This document shows, piece after piece, positions 54,186 through 64,000 of a stretch of DNA of 64,000 nucleotides. The stretch comes from JACCXG01 sp963834305. GTDB taxonomy: Bacteria > Acidobacteriota > Vicinamibacteria > Vicinamibacterales > 2-12-FULL-66-21. Every line of letters starts with the position of its first letter. Position 1 is the first letter of the stretch. The notes beneath the pieces were generated by a model. The model worked only from the letters and a program-made list of their open reading frames with translations, was not told the DNA's origin and made no database searches. The DNA lies in NCBI GenBank assembly GCA_963834305.1, contig CAWIAX010000002.1:372001-436000 (forward strand). The letters are read 5' to 3'. The position numbers and the translations under genes were made by a program.

Positions 54186-57100
54186 ATGTCTGATTTCGTT
54201 CATCTGCACCTGCACAGCGAGTTCTCGCTGCTCGACGGCGCGTGCCGGATCGAGGAGCTGCTCGACAAGGCGGTGCAGCTCGAGATGCCGGCGATGGCCA
54301 TCACCGAACATGGCAACATGTTCTCGTCGGTGGTGTTCCACGACCAGGCGCGCAAGCGCGGCATCAATCCCGATCCTGGGGTGCGAGGTCTACGTCGCCC
54401 CGGGGGATCGGCGCACCAAGAGCGGCACGCCGGGGGAAACGGCGAACCACCTGGTGCTGCTGGCCGAGACGAAAGAGGGCTACCACAACCTGATCAAGCT
54501 GGTGTCGGCCGGCTACACCGAGGGGTTCTACTACAAGCCGCGCATCGACAAGGACCTGCTGGCGCAGCACTCGGCCGGGCTGATCGGCCTGAGCAGCTGC
54601 CTCAAGGGGGAGGTCGCCACCGGCATCCGGACCGAGCAGCTGCAGAAGGCGCGCGCCGCCGCGGCCGCCTACCGCGACATCCTCGGGCCGAACAACTTCT
54701 TCCTCGAGATGCAGTACCAGGGCATCGACGAGCAGCGGATCGTCAACACCGGGCTGCAGCCGATCGCCAGCGACCTCGGCATCGAGCTCGTCGTGCACCA
54801 ACGACGTGCATTACCTGCAGGACACCGACTACAAGCCGCACGACATCCTGCTGTGCATCGGCACCGGCAAGACGGTCAACGATGCCGATCGCCTGAAGTA
54901 TCACGGCGACCAGTTCTTCCTCAAGACCGCCGCGCAGATGGCCGCGGTGTTCCCCGACTTCCCGCACGCCCTGGCCAACAGCGTCCGCATCGCCGAGCGC
55001 TGCCACGTCGACCTGTCGGGCACCGTCAACCACCTGCCGAACTTCGACGTCCCCGCCGGCTACACCCTCGACGAGTACTTCGAGCACGTGGTGCGCGAGG
55101 GCTTCACGGCAGCGCCTGGCCCGGCTGCAGGAGCTGGCGGCGCGCGGGCTCCTCAAGCACACGGTCGACGAATACGAGCGCCGGCTGACCTACGAAATCG
55201 ACATGATCAAGCAGATGAAGTACCCGGGTACTTCATGATCGTGTGGGATTTCATCCGCTACGCGCGCGAGCAGGGAGTCCCAGTCGGCCCCGGCCGCGGC
55301 TCGGCGGCGGGCAGCTTCGTCGCCTACTGCCTGCGGATCACCGACGTCGATCCGATCGAATACGACCTCATCTTCGAGCGCTTCCTCAACCCCGAGCGCG
55401 TCTCGCTGCCCGACATCGACATCGACTTCTGCGAGCGGCGCCGCGGCGAGGTGATCGAGTACGTCACCCGCAAGTACGGCCGGGAGAACGTCGCCCAGAT
55501 CATCACCTTCGGCACCATGAAGGCGCGCGCCGTGGTGCGCGACGTCGCCCGCGTCATGGACATCCCCTACGCGGATGCCGACCGTGTCGCCAAGGCGGTC
55601 CCGCCGGCGCTCGACATGACGCTGGCCAAGGCGCTCGAGGAGAGCCCGGCGCTCAAGGAGATGCACGCCAGCGACGAGCGCGTGCGCGAGCTGATCGCGG
55701 TGGCGCGGCGGCTGGAGGGCATGACGCGGCACGCCTCGGTCCATGCCGCCGGCGTGGTCATCGCGCCGCGGCCGCTCACCGAGTTCGTTCCGCTCTACAA
55801 GAGCCAGAAGGACGAAATCGTCACGCAGTGGGCGATGAAGGAGGTCGAGCGCGTCGGCCTCCTGAAGATGGATTTCCTCGGCCTCAGCACGCTGACGTTG
55901 ATCAGCGACGCGCTCCAGGAGATCACGCGCACCGAAGGGATCGTGCTCGACATCGACGCCATCCCGCTGGACGACGCCAAGACCTACAAGCTGTTCGGCG
56001 ACGGCCAGACCTACGGCGTGTTCCAGTTCGAGAGCTCGGGGATGCGCGAGCTGCTGCGCAAGGCCAAGCCCGAGCGCCTCGACGACCTGATCGCGCTGAA
56101 CGCCCTCTACCGGCCGGGGCCGCTCAAGAGCGGGATGGTCGACGACTTCATCTCGCGCAAGCAGGGCAAGACCGAGGTCAAGTACGAGCTGGCGGCGCTG
56201 GCGCCGATCCTCGGCGACACCTACGGCGTCATCGCCTACCAGGAACAGGTCATGCGCATCGCCGCGGTGCTGGCCGGGTTCTCGATGGGCCAGTCCGACG
56301 TGCTGCGCAAGGCCATGGGCAAGAAGGACCCCAAGGTCATGGCCAAGCAGCGCGAGGCCTTCATGACCGGGGCGCGCGCCAACGGGATCAACGAGAAGAA
56401 GGCCGCGAAGATCTTCGACCTGATGGAGTTCTTCGCCGGCTACGGCTTCAACAAGTCGCACTCGACGACCTACGCCTGGGTCGCCTACCAGACCGCCTAC
56501 CTCAAGGCGAACTACCCGTGGCACTTCATGGCGGCGCTGCTCACCATCGAAGCCGCGAACACCGACAAGCTGGCGATGTACCTCGGGGAGTGCCGCGAGC
56601 TCGGCATCCCCATCCTGCAGCCCGACGTCAACGCCAGCGAGCTGGCGTTCACGGTCGCGAAGGAGGGGGTGCGCTTCGGCCTGTGCGCGGTCAAGAACGT
56701 CGGCGAGGGGGCGGTGCTCTCGATCCTGGCGGTCCGCAAGGCACTCGGGCGGATCGATTCGCTCCACACCCTGTGCGAACACGCCGACCTGCGGCTCGTC
56801 AACAAGCGGGTGCTCGAGAGCCTGGTCAAGGCCGGGGCGCTCGACTCGATGGCGGGGGAGCAGCACCGCACCGTCCGGGACCGCCGCGCCTGCCTGTTTG
56901 CCGCCGTGGACAAGGCGATCGAACATGGCGGCCGCCACCAGCGGGATCGCGACAAGGGGCAGTCCCAGCTCTTCGGCGGCGCCGGCGGCGACGACGATGC
57001 CGGGATGGTGAAGCTGCCCGACGCTGCGCCGTGGACGGAGGCGCAGCAGCTCGCCGGCGAGAAGGAGGCGCTCGGCCTCTATATGAGCGGCCATCCGCTC

Positions 57101-57667
57101 GAGCGTTTCTCGGAGGAGCTCAAGGTCTTCGGCGCCAAGCGCGTCGGCGAGCTCACCACGTCGGAGCCCGACCTCTGGGTCGGCGGCATCGTCTCGGGCC
57201 TGCGGCCGCTGAAGACGAAGAAGGGCGACCGCATGGCGGTCTTCATGCTCGACGACATCGCCGGCAGCCTCGAGGTCGTGGTGTTCCCGGAAACATTCGG
57301 AAAACACGGCTCGCTGGTCGCCGCCGACGCCATGCTGCTGGTGCGCGGCAAGTTCGAAAAAGACGACGAGTCGGCGCGCATCGTGGCGACCGAGCTGCTG
57401 CCGATCGCGGCGCTGCGGGAGCGGACGACGCGGGAGGTCGTGATTCACCTGTCGGGCCCGGCCGCCCGGCGCAACACGTTCGAGGCGCTCGCCGAGCTGC
57501 TGACCCGCCATCGCGGGGATCGCCGGGTGTTCCTCGAGCTCGACGTCAAGACGCAGCAGCCGCCGCTGCGGGTCCGGTCCGAGGTCGCCCAGCGCGTCCG
57601 CCCGTCCGAGCGCCTGGTCTCGGAAGTGGAGCAGATCTGCGGCGCCGGCTCGGTCGAGTTACGATGA
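54186..57667 (+). CDS. dnaE: DNA polymerase III alpha subunit, four frameshifts
   Basis: About 1159 residues after correction; ATG at 54186. The PHP domain begins VHLHLHSEFSLLDGACRIEELL. The polymerase active site carries GPGRGSAAGSFVAYC and SLPDIDIDFCERRRGEVIEYV (near residue 405), then GVVIAPRPLTEFVPLYK and SSGMRELLRKAKPERLDD. A helix-hairpin-helix region and an OB fold (WVGGIVSGLRPLKTKKGD) follow. Extra bases near 54372, 54796 and 55112 and a missing base near 55229 break the first third. This is the sole kind of replicative polymerase expected and is essential, so these breaks must be sequence errors. accA follows 3 bp after the stop. Confidence 0.95.
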
Positions 57668-57670
57668 CGC

Positions 57671-58741
57671 ATGCCTCCTGAACTGCTCGAATTCGAAGAA
57701 CCGGTCGGCGTCCTGCTCAAGGAGATCGAGGCGCTCGGCATGCTGCCGCAGACGCCGGAGCGGCTGCGCTCGATCGAAACGCTCCGCCGCCGCGCCGACG
57801 AGATCCGCGCCGAGCTCTACGTCAACCTGACGCCGTGGCAGCGCGTCCTGGTCGCCCGGCATTCGGCGCGGCCCAACACGCTGGACTACGTCGAGCGGCT
57901 GTTCACCGGCTTCGACGAGCTCCACGGCGACCGCCGCTTCGCCGACGACCACGCCATCGTCTGCGGCTTCGCCGCCTACAAAGGGCAGCCGGTCTGCATC
58001 GTCGGCCACCAGAAGGGGAGCGATACCAAGCAGAAGATCTTCCGCAACTTCGGCTACGCGCGGCCGGAGGGCTACCGGAAGGCGCTGCGGGTGATGCAGC
58101 TGGCGCAGAAGTTCCACCGTCCGATCGTCGTCTTCATCGACACCCCCGCCGCCTACCCCGGGGTCGAGTCGGAGGAGCGCGGCGTCGCCGAGGCGATCGC
58201 CTTCAACCTGCGCGAGATGGCGATGCTGGAGGTGCCGATCGTCGTGATCGTCTGCGGCGAGGGGGGCAGCGGCGGCGCGCTGGGCATCGCCATCGGCGAC
58301 CGCGTCCTGATGCAGGAGTTCGCCGTCTACAGCGTGATCCCGCCGGAAGGCTGCGCGGCGATTCTCTGGCGGGACGCGAACCGCAAGGTGGAGGCGGCCG
58401 AGGCGCTCAAGATCACCGCGCCCGACCTGCTGCAGCTCGAGCTGATCGACGAGATCGTGCCGGAGCCGGCCGGGGGCGCGCACAACGACCACGACCGGGC
58501 GGCCGCGCTGGTGGACGAGGCGCTGCAGCGCGCGCTGGCCGCGATCCAGCCGCTCTCCACCGAGCAGCTGCTGGCGCAGCGCTACGACAAGTTCCGCCGC
58601 ATGGGCCGCGAGGGGCAGGCATTCGTGGACGCGACGCCGGCGCCGCCGCCCGACCGCGCCGCGCCGCCCTGGCGTGCCCCGTCCGGCGACCCCGCCGCCC
58701 GCACACCGCCGGGCGCGGCTGCCCGCCCCTCGGACTCATGA
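57671..58741 (+). CDS. accA: Acetyl-CoA carboxylase carboxyltransferase subunit alpha
   Basis: 356 residues; ATG at 57671, 3 bp after the dnaE stop. Crotonase-like signatures: PWQRVLVARHSARPNTLDYVE, LHGDRRFADDHAIVCG, FIDTPAAYPGVESEERG, VIVCGEGGSGGALGIAIGD, MQEFAVYSVIPPEGCAAILW. With AccD it transfers the carboxyl group from biotin to acetyl-CoA, the first step of fatty-acid synthesis. The C-terminal 45 residues are a Pro/Ala/Arg-rich extension beyond the family core. The stop overlaps the recJ start (ATGA). dnaE-accA adjacency is widely conserved. Confidence 0.96.
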   Translation: MPPELLEFEEPVGVLLKEIEALGMLPQTPERLRSIETLRRRADEIRAELYVNLTPWQRVLVARHSARPNTLDYVERLFTGFDELHGDRRFADDHAIVCGFAAYKGQPVCIVGHQKGSDTKQKIFRNFGYARPEGYRKALRVMQLAQKFHRPIVVFIDTPAAYPGVESEERGVAEAIAFNLREMAMLEVPIVVIVCGEGGSGGALGIAIGDRVLMQEFAVYSVIPPEGCAAILWRDANRKVEAAEALKITAPDLLQLELIDEIVPEPAGGAHNDHDRAAALVDEALQRALAAIQPLSTEQLLAQRYDKFRRMGREGQAFVDATPAPPPDRAAPPWRAPSGDPAARTPPGAAARPSDS

Positions 58742-60462
58742 AGACACTGGTCTGGCAGCACCTGCCGTGCAGCGACGAGCAGGCCGCCGCGTTGTCGGCG
58801 GCGCTCGACCTCCACCCGACGGTGGCCCGGCTGCTCTGCATGCGCGGGCTGGCGGACCCGGAGACGGCGCACCGCTTCCTGCACCCCTCGCTCGATCACC
58901 TGCACGACCCGATGAAGCTGACCGGCATGGCCGCGGCCGTGACACGGCTGGAAGCGGCGATCGCGCGCCGGGAGCGGATCGCGATCCACGGCGACTACGA
59001 CGTCGACGGCATCACGTCCACGGTGATTCTCCGGCGCGTGCTCGAGATGCTGGGCGGGGAGGTCGTGCACTTCATCCCCGAGCGGATCCGCGACGGCTAC
59101 GGCCTGCAGCCCGCCGGGATCGAGCGGCTGCACGCCGCCGGCGTGTCGCTGATCGTGTCGGTGGACTGCGGCATCCGCGGCGTCGAGGCGGCGCGGCGCG
59201 CCCGCGAGCTCGGCGTCGATCTGATCATCACCGACCATCACGAGCCGGACGGCGAGCTGCCGGACGCGCTGGCGGTCATCAACCCGAAGCGGCACGATTG
59301 CACCTATCCGGACAAGTCGCTGGCCGGCGTCGGCGTGGCGCTGAAAGTCGTCCAGGCCCTGTGCGACCGCGCCGGACGCTCGAAATGGCTGCCGGCCTTC
59401 GTCAAGATCGCGGCGATCGGCACGCTGGCCGACGTGGTGCCGCTCGTCGGCGAGAACCGGGTCATTGCCCGGCTCGGGCTCGCCTCCCTGAGCCGCGGGC
59501 CGCACACCATCGGGCTCCGGGCGCTGCTCGACTGCAGCGGCCTGACCGGCAAGACCATCGACAGCTACCAGGTCGCCTTCATGCTGGCGCCGCGCGTGAA
59601 CGCCGCCGGCCGCATGAGCACGCCCGACATCGCCACGCGCCTGCTGCTCGCCACCGACGAAACGCTCGAGTCCGAGGCGCGGGCGCTCGCGCAGCAGCTG
59701 AACGACGAAAACCTCCGGCGGCAGCAGGAAGAGGCCGAGCTCGTCACCCAGGCCAAGAAGGCGATCGAGACCGACCCGGCCGTCGGCGCCCACAACGTGC
59801 TCGTCGTCGGCGGCCTCGGCTGGCACCGCGGCGTCATCGGCATCGCGGCGTCGAAGCTGGTCGACACCTACCACAAGCCGGCGATCGTCCTGTCCATCGA
59901 CGGCGACGTCGCCCACGGATCCTGCCGCAGCATCTCCGAATTCGACATGCTGGGGGCGCTCGAGCGCTGCGCCGACCTGTTCCAGAAGTTCGGCGGCCAC
60001 CGGCAGGCCGCCGGGCTGACGATGGACGCGGCGCGCGTGCCGGAGTTCCGCAGCCGCATCAACGCCTGGGCCGACGACGTGCTGCACCCGGACCAGCTGC
60101 GGCCGCGCCTGCGCATCGACGCGCCGCTGGCGCTGAAGGGCATCACCCACGACCTGGTGCGCGGCCTGGACGCCCTCGGGCCGTTCGGCATGGGCAATCC
60201 GCGGCCGATCTTCCACGCCAGCCCGGTCGAGATCGTGGACGGCCCGCGCACGCTGAAGGAGCGGCACCTCAAGATGACCTTCAGCCAGGACGGGCGCCGG
60301 TTCCGCGCCATCGCCTGGCGGGCCGCCGAACGGGCGGACTTCCTGGACAAGCATCGCGGCGGCGTCAACCTGGCCTTCTCGCTGGACCGCAACGAATACC
60401 AGGGGGAAACCTACCTCGAGCTCAACGTCTGCGACTTCCGTTCGCCCGACGACCTACAATGA
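58738..60462 (+). CDS. recJ: Single-stranded-DNA-specific exonuclease RecJ
   Basis: 574 residues; ATG at 58738 within the accA stop. DHH phosphoesterase motifs: AIHGDYDVDGITSTVIL, LIVSVDCGIRGVE, LIITDHHEPDGELPDALAVINP, FVKIAAIGTLADVVPL. DHHA1: VVGGLGWHRGVIGIAASKLV and KFGGHRQAAGLTM. A C-terminal OB fold ends ETYLELNVCDFR. It degrades single-stranded DNA 5' to 3' in recombination and mismatch repair; mutS is in the same window. Confidence 0.96.
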   Translation: MKTLVWQHLPCSDEQAAALSAALDLHPTVARLLCMRGLADPETAHRFLHPSLDHLHDPMKLTGMAAAVTRLEAAIARRERIAIHGDYDVDGITSTVILRRVLEMLGGEVVHFIPERIRDGYGLQPAGIERLHAAGVSLIVSVDCGIRGVEAARRARELGVDLIITDHHEPDGELPDALAVINPKRHDCTYPDKSLAGVGVALKVVQALCDRAGRSKWLPAFVKIAAIGTLADVVPLVGENRVIARLGLASLSRGPHTIGLRALLDCSGLTGKTIDSYQVAFMLAPRVNAAGRMSTPDIATRLLLATDETLESEARALAQQLNDENLRRQQEEAELVTQAKKAIETDPAVGAHNVLVVGGLGWHRGVIGIAASKLVDTYHKPAIVLSIDGDVAHGSCRSISEFDMLGALERCADLFQKFGGHRQAAGLTMDAARVPEFRSRINAWADDVLHPDQLRPRLRIDAPLALKGITHDLVRGLDALGPFGMGNPRPIFHASPVEIVDGPRTLKERHLKMTFSQDGRRFRAIAWRAAERADFLDKHRGGVNLAFSLDRNEYQGETYLELNVCDFRSPDDLQ

Positions 60463-60493
60463 ATCTGGGGTCCCCCGGGGCCCGTCCATTTCC

Positions 60494-62714
60494 ATGCGCT
60501 GGCAACAAGCTGCCCGGCTGGCAATCGCCGGCGTCGTGATCGTGTTCACGGCGGTCGTCTTCGTGGCCCTGCGCCGGCCGCCCCCGCCACGGGTCCCGGT
60601 GACGACGCCGCGCACCGATCCCGGCGCCTCGGCCGAGGTGACCGGTAACCTCACCCATACCAGGACAGACAGCCAGGGGAGGGTGGCTTTCAAGGTCGAT
60701 GCGGACGGCCAGCTGGTCTATCCCGACGGCCGCAACGTGCTCAAGAACGCCGTCCTGACGCTGCCCGACCGGAACGGCCGCACCATCACCGTGTCCGGCG
60801 TCGAGATGGAGCTGTCGGCGGCCAAGGAGGGGCCCGGCGAGATCGAGTCCGCCCGGATGTCCAAGGGGGTGACGCTGCGCGCCAGCGACGGGCTCGAGAT
60901 CAAGGCCGAAGAGGCCACCTTCGAGGAGAAGACCGGCGTGCTGACGGTGCCGGGGCCCGTGCAGTTCGTGCGGGGCCGGATGACCGGCTCCGGCGTCGGC
61001 GCGACCTACGACCGGAACCGTGACGTCTTGTGGCTGCTCGCCAACGCGCGGATCGTGGTGACGCCGGACGAAACCGGTGCCGGCGCCGTCGAGGCCACCG
61101 CGTCGTCGGCGGGGCTGGCGCGGGCCGAGCACTACGTCCGGCTGACCGGCGCGGCGCACGTGGTGAGCGGCGGCCAGACGCTCGACGCGCAGGAGCTGAC
61201 GGTCCAGCTCACGCCCGACGACAGCCGGATCCAGACCATGGCGCTGCGCGGCGACAGCCGCATCACGGGCACCCCGGCGGCCAGCGGCGCGCAGGGCATG
61301 TCGGCGCGCGACATCGACCTGACCTACGCACCCGACGGCCGCACGCTGCAGCGCGCCCTCCTGATGGAGAATGCCGTGGCGCAACTGGCGGGGAGCGCCG
61401 GGGCCGGGGCACGGAAGGTGAGCGGGCGGACGATCGACATGACGATGGGTGAAGACGGCGCCACGGTGACGGCGCTCGACGGCGCACGAGAACGTGCAGG
61501 TGGACCTGCCGGCGGCGGCTGGGGCTCCGGCCCGCGAGATCAAGGCCGCGACGCTGGCAGCCGGGGGCGCCAGAGGGCTCGAGACGGCGACGTTCAGCGG
61601 GGGCGTCACCTACCGGGAAGTGCGCGCCGCCCGCAAGGGGGAGCCGGCCGGCGAGCGCACGGGGCGCTCGCAGCGGCTCGTGGTCGAGACGCAGCCCGGC
61701 CTGGGCGAGATCGAGAAGGCGGACTTCCGCGGCAACGTCCGGATCGAGGACGGCGCCACGGTGGCCGAGGGGTCGCGCGCGGTCTACACCGTCGCGAAGG
61801 ACAGTTTCGACCTGGCGCCGTCGGCGGGCGATCCGGGGCCGCCGCCGTCGGTCAACGATGGCCGGGTGCTCGTGCACGCGCGGTCCATCGTGCTCACGAT
61901 CGGCACGAAGCGGCTCCTCGCGGATACCGACGTCCGGAGCTCGATGCAGCCGCCGAAGCGGGAGAGCAAACCGGCGCCGGCCGGCGCGGCTCGCGGCCGA
62001 GCCGGCCGCGGCGCGGCACCGCAGAATGCGGCGGGCGACGACGGCGGCGGCGGCAGGCTCCCGTCGATGCTGAAAGACGACGAGGCGGTGAACGTGACCG
62101 CCAACCGGCTCGACTACGATGGAGCGGCGGGCCTGGCAACCTACACTGGCAACGCCAAGCTGTTTCAGGAGCGCACGCGCATCCAGGGGGACACCATCGT
62201 GCTCGACGATCGCAGCGCGAACCTGAAGGCGGAGGGCAAGGTGAGCAGCGTGCTGTTCTTCGAGGAGGAGGACGCCAAGACGAAGAAGCCGGTGCTGGTG
62301 GAGATGCTCGCCACCGGGCACTCGCTCCTCTACGAGGATGCGAAGCGGCTGGCCACCTACACCACCGGCCCCACCGCCAAGGCGCACATCGTCGGCACGC
62401 AGGGGGACGTGACCGCCGAGGTCATCGAGCTGTTCCTGAAGCCGGGGGCGAGCGAGCTCGAACGCGCTGAGGCGGACGGCAGCGTGGTGGTGAAGGAAGG
62501 GCCGCGGGTCGGCACCGGTACGCACCTGACGTATACGCCCGACAACGAGACTTATGTCATGACGGGAGCGCCTGTGGAGATCGAGGAGAGGACCCCGGCC
62601 AGCTGCAATGTCACGGTCGGGTCGACCGTGACGTTCCGCCGCTCGGACGTCAACATGAAGATCGTCAACAACGGCGTCACGCCGGTCACCGTCAAGCAGT
62701 GCGCCGCCAAATAG
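60494..62714 (+). CDS. LptC-LptA/OstA fusion, LPS transport periplasmic protein, one frameshift
   Basis: About 739 residues after correction; ATG at 60494. Residues 7-26 form an inner-membrane anchor (AARLAIAGVVIVFTAVVFVA), then an LptC-like beta-jellyroll (VTLPDRNGRTITVSGVEME region, GLEIKAEEATFEEKTGVLT). Several further OstA/LptA-type modules follow (AHVVSGGQTLDAQELTVQL; after an extra base near 61485, ENVQVDLPAA; VNVTANRLDYDGAAGLATYTGNAKLFQ, GDTIVLDDRSANLKAEGKV). LptC and LptA are normally two genes; here one chain would span from the inner membrane across the periplasm. lptB lies 54 bp downstream, supporting the role. Number and borders of modules are judged by eye. Confidence 0.85.
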
Positions 62715-62768
62715 CGCCGCGCGTCAGCGCCGCCACGCCGTGTTCCGACGCCCCCTCGATTCCCGCCC

Positions 62769-63494
62769 ATGCCGACGCTGCGCACTGAGGCGCTGACGAA
62801 GTCGTACGGCGGGCGCACGGTGGTGCGCGGGGTCAGCCTCGACATCGCCGCCGGCGAAGTGGTGGGGCTGCTCGGGCCGAACGGCGCGGGCAAGACCACG
62901 ACGTTCTCGATGGTCGTCGGGCTGGCGTCCCCCGACTCGGGGCGGGTGCTGCTCGACGACGCCGACGTCACCGGCGATCCGATGTACATCCGGGCGCGCC
63001 GCGGCATCGGCTACCTGCCGCAGGAGCCGTCGATCTTCCGCGGCCTCACCGTCGAGCAGAACATCCTGGCGATCCTCGAGACGCTGGGCCTGGACGCGGC
63101 GACGCGCTACCGCCGGATGCGCGAGCTGCTGGCGGAGCTCGGGCTGACGCCGCTGGCCCGGGCGGCGGCCTACACGCTGTCGGGCGGGGAGCGGCGGCGG
63201 GTCGAGATCACCCGGGCGCTGGTCATGTCGCCGCGTTTCATGCTGCTCGACGAGCCGTTCGCCGGCATCGATCCGATCGCCGTGACCGACATCCAGAAGA
63301 TCATTTTCCACCTGAAAGCGCGCGGCATCGGCGTGCTGATCACCGACCACAACGTCCGGGAAACACTGCGGATCACCGACCGCGCCTACATCGTGCACGA
63401 CGGCGTCATCTTCCGGAGCGGCACGCCGGGAAGCCTCGCCGCCGACGAGGAGGTCAAGCGGATCTACCTAGGCGCGGACTTCCGATTGGACTAA
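62769..63494 (+). CDS. lptB: LPS export ABC transporter ATP-binding protein LptB
   Basis: 241 residues; ATG at 62769. ABC ATPase signatures: Walker A GLLGPNGAGKTTTFSMVVGL, the LptB-specific GIGYLPQEPSIFRGLTVEQNI, the signature YTLSGGERRRVEITRAL, Walker B FMLLDEPFAGIDPIAVTDI and ITDHNVRETL. It powers LPS extraction from the inner membrane with LptFG (not in this window). Followed 31 bp later by rpoN, the widely conserved order. Confidence 0.97.
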   Translation: MPTLRTEALTKSYGGRTVVRGVSLDIAAGEVVGLLGPNGAGKTTTFSMVVGLASPDSGRVLLDDADVTGDPMYIRARRGIGYLPQEPSIFRGLTVEQNILAILETLGLDAATRYRRMRELLAELGLTPLARAAAYTLSGGERRRVEITRALVMSPRFMLLDEPFAGIDPIAVTDIQKIIFHLKARGIGVLITDHNVRETLRITDRAYIVHDGVIFRSGTPGSLAADEEVKRIYLGADFRLD

Positions 63495-63525
63495 GATTGG
63501 GCGGACGGGCCCCGTAAACGGACCA

Positions 63526-64000
63526 ATGGCAATCTCCCAGAAACTTCACACAAAGCTCGTTCAGAAGCTGATTCTGACGCCCTCGCTGCAGCAGGCCATC
63601 AAGCTGCTGCCGATGTCAACGCTCGAGCTTGCCGACCTGCTGAACCAGGAGATGGTCGAGAACCCGCTGCTCGAGGAAGTGCCGACCGAGGAGCTCCAGC
63701 CGGCGGAACAGCAGCAGCCCGAGAAGCAGGAGGCGCAGCCGGCGACCGAGAAGCCCGACACCTGGGACGACGCGGACTACGACTATTTCTTCGGCGACTA
63801 CCTCGACGACGGCTACCGCTCGCGCACGCCGGCCGAGGTCAAGGAGCTGCCGCCGATCGAGAACACGCTGTCGAGCGCCGCGTCGCTGTCCGATCACCTG
63901 TTCTGGCAGCTCTCGCTGCAGACGCACGACGACCGGGTCAAGGAGATCGGCCGCGCGATCATCGGCAACCTGGACGACGACGGCTATCTCGTCGCCTCGG
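63526..64000 (+). CDS. rpoN: RNA polymerase sigma-54 factor, 3' end outside window
   Basis: First 158 residues; ATG at 63526, 31 bp after lptB. Region I is typical: LVQKLILTPSLQQAIKLLPMSTLEL and QEMVENPLLEEV (glutamine-rich, leucine-rich activator-interaction domain). An acidic region II follows (PDTWDDADYDYFFGDYLDD), then the start of the core-binding domain (SDHLFWQLSLQ, RAIIGNLDDDGYLVAS). It directs transcription from -24/-12 promoters and needs an AAA+ activator such as the one at 31116-34025. The DNA-binding RpoN box lies beyond the window. Confidence 0.96.
   Translation, partial: MAISQKLHTKLVQKLILTPSLQQAIKLLPMSTLELADLLNQEMVENPLLEEVPTEELQPAEQQQPEKQEAQPATEKPDTWDDADYDYFFGDYLDDGYRSRTPAEVKELPPIENTLSSAASLSDHLFWQLSLQTHDDRVKEIGRAIIGNLDDDGYLVAS

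Noticed and set aside
54186..55240. Programmed frameshifting or a split dnaE
   Set aside because: Four shifts at unrelated sequences, no slippery heptamer, and the same kind of break in nine other genes point to sequence error.

Overview
The window is a GC-rich (roughly 70 % by eye) chromosomal segment of a free-living, Gram-negative-type bacterium. The gene content fits Acidobacteriota, most likely the Vicinamibacteria (subgroup 6) lineage: a DUF1592/DUF1588/DUF1585 cytochrome-like protein paired with a Tat-exported DUF1552 protein, winged-helix regulators fused to TolB-like propellers, a giant VPS10/Asp-box protein, DUF2911, YceI, outer-membrane barrels and an Lpt system. This is inference from family distribution; no rRNA is present. 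No phage, transposase, integrase or CRISPR array was found. The only RNA gene I can define fully is tRNA-Arg(CCU).

Layout. 1-7907 (minus) is one co-oriented block: DUF1592 protein, DUF1552 protein, ankyrin protein, retropepsin-like protease, membrane-anchored winged-helix/TolB regulator (cut by the window edge). 7998-11195 (minus) is a MarR regulator, flavoprotein and MFS exporter set with a shared palindromic operator and unusual cysteine clusters. 11327-14160 (plus) is a FIST sensor protein followed by a hybrid histidine kinase. 14117-24330 is accessory: oxidoreductases, a membrane esterase, an OMP, an FKBP isomerase, a YceI/HxlR divergent pair, a cytochrome-HhH fusion, DUF2911, a GlcD-like oxidase, a ring-cleaving dioxygenase and three very small proteins. 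24544-31115 carries the VPS10-like protein, a uricase-fold protein whose catalytic residues look replaced, acyP, apt, tRNA-Arg, a membrane-anchored TPR protein and a PilZ protein. 31116-36040 holds a TPR sigma-54 activator and a two-gene polyamine operon (agmatinase, deoxyhypusine synthase homologue). 36097-43153 is a translationally coupled run mutS, peptide-binding lipoprotein, metalloprotease/propeller/barrel fusion. 43196-64000 is mostly housekeeping: tsaB-rimI, psd-pssA, a 1311-residue NtrY-like kinase, guaA, dnaE-accA-recJ, lptC/A-lptB-rpoN.

Regulation. Several good sigma-70 promoters are visible (TTGACG, 16-17 bp, TATAGT/TATACT). In several genes the -10 box ends only 7-8 bp before the start codon, implying leaderless mRNAs. 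Three divergent gene pairs share overlapping -10 boxes. Many operonic genes overlap by 4 bp (ATGA or GTGA).

Quality warning. Ten genes, including the essential dnaE, are broken by 17 single-base frameshifts, and 15 of them behave as one extra base. These are best read as residual sequencing errors. Coordinates below give the whole intended gene and name each break.
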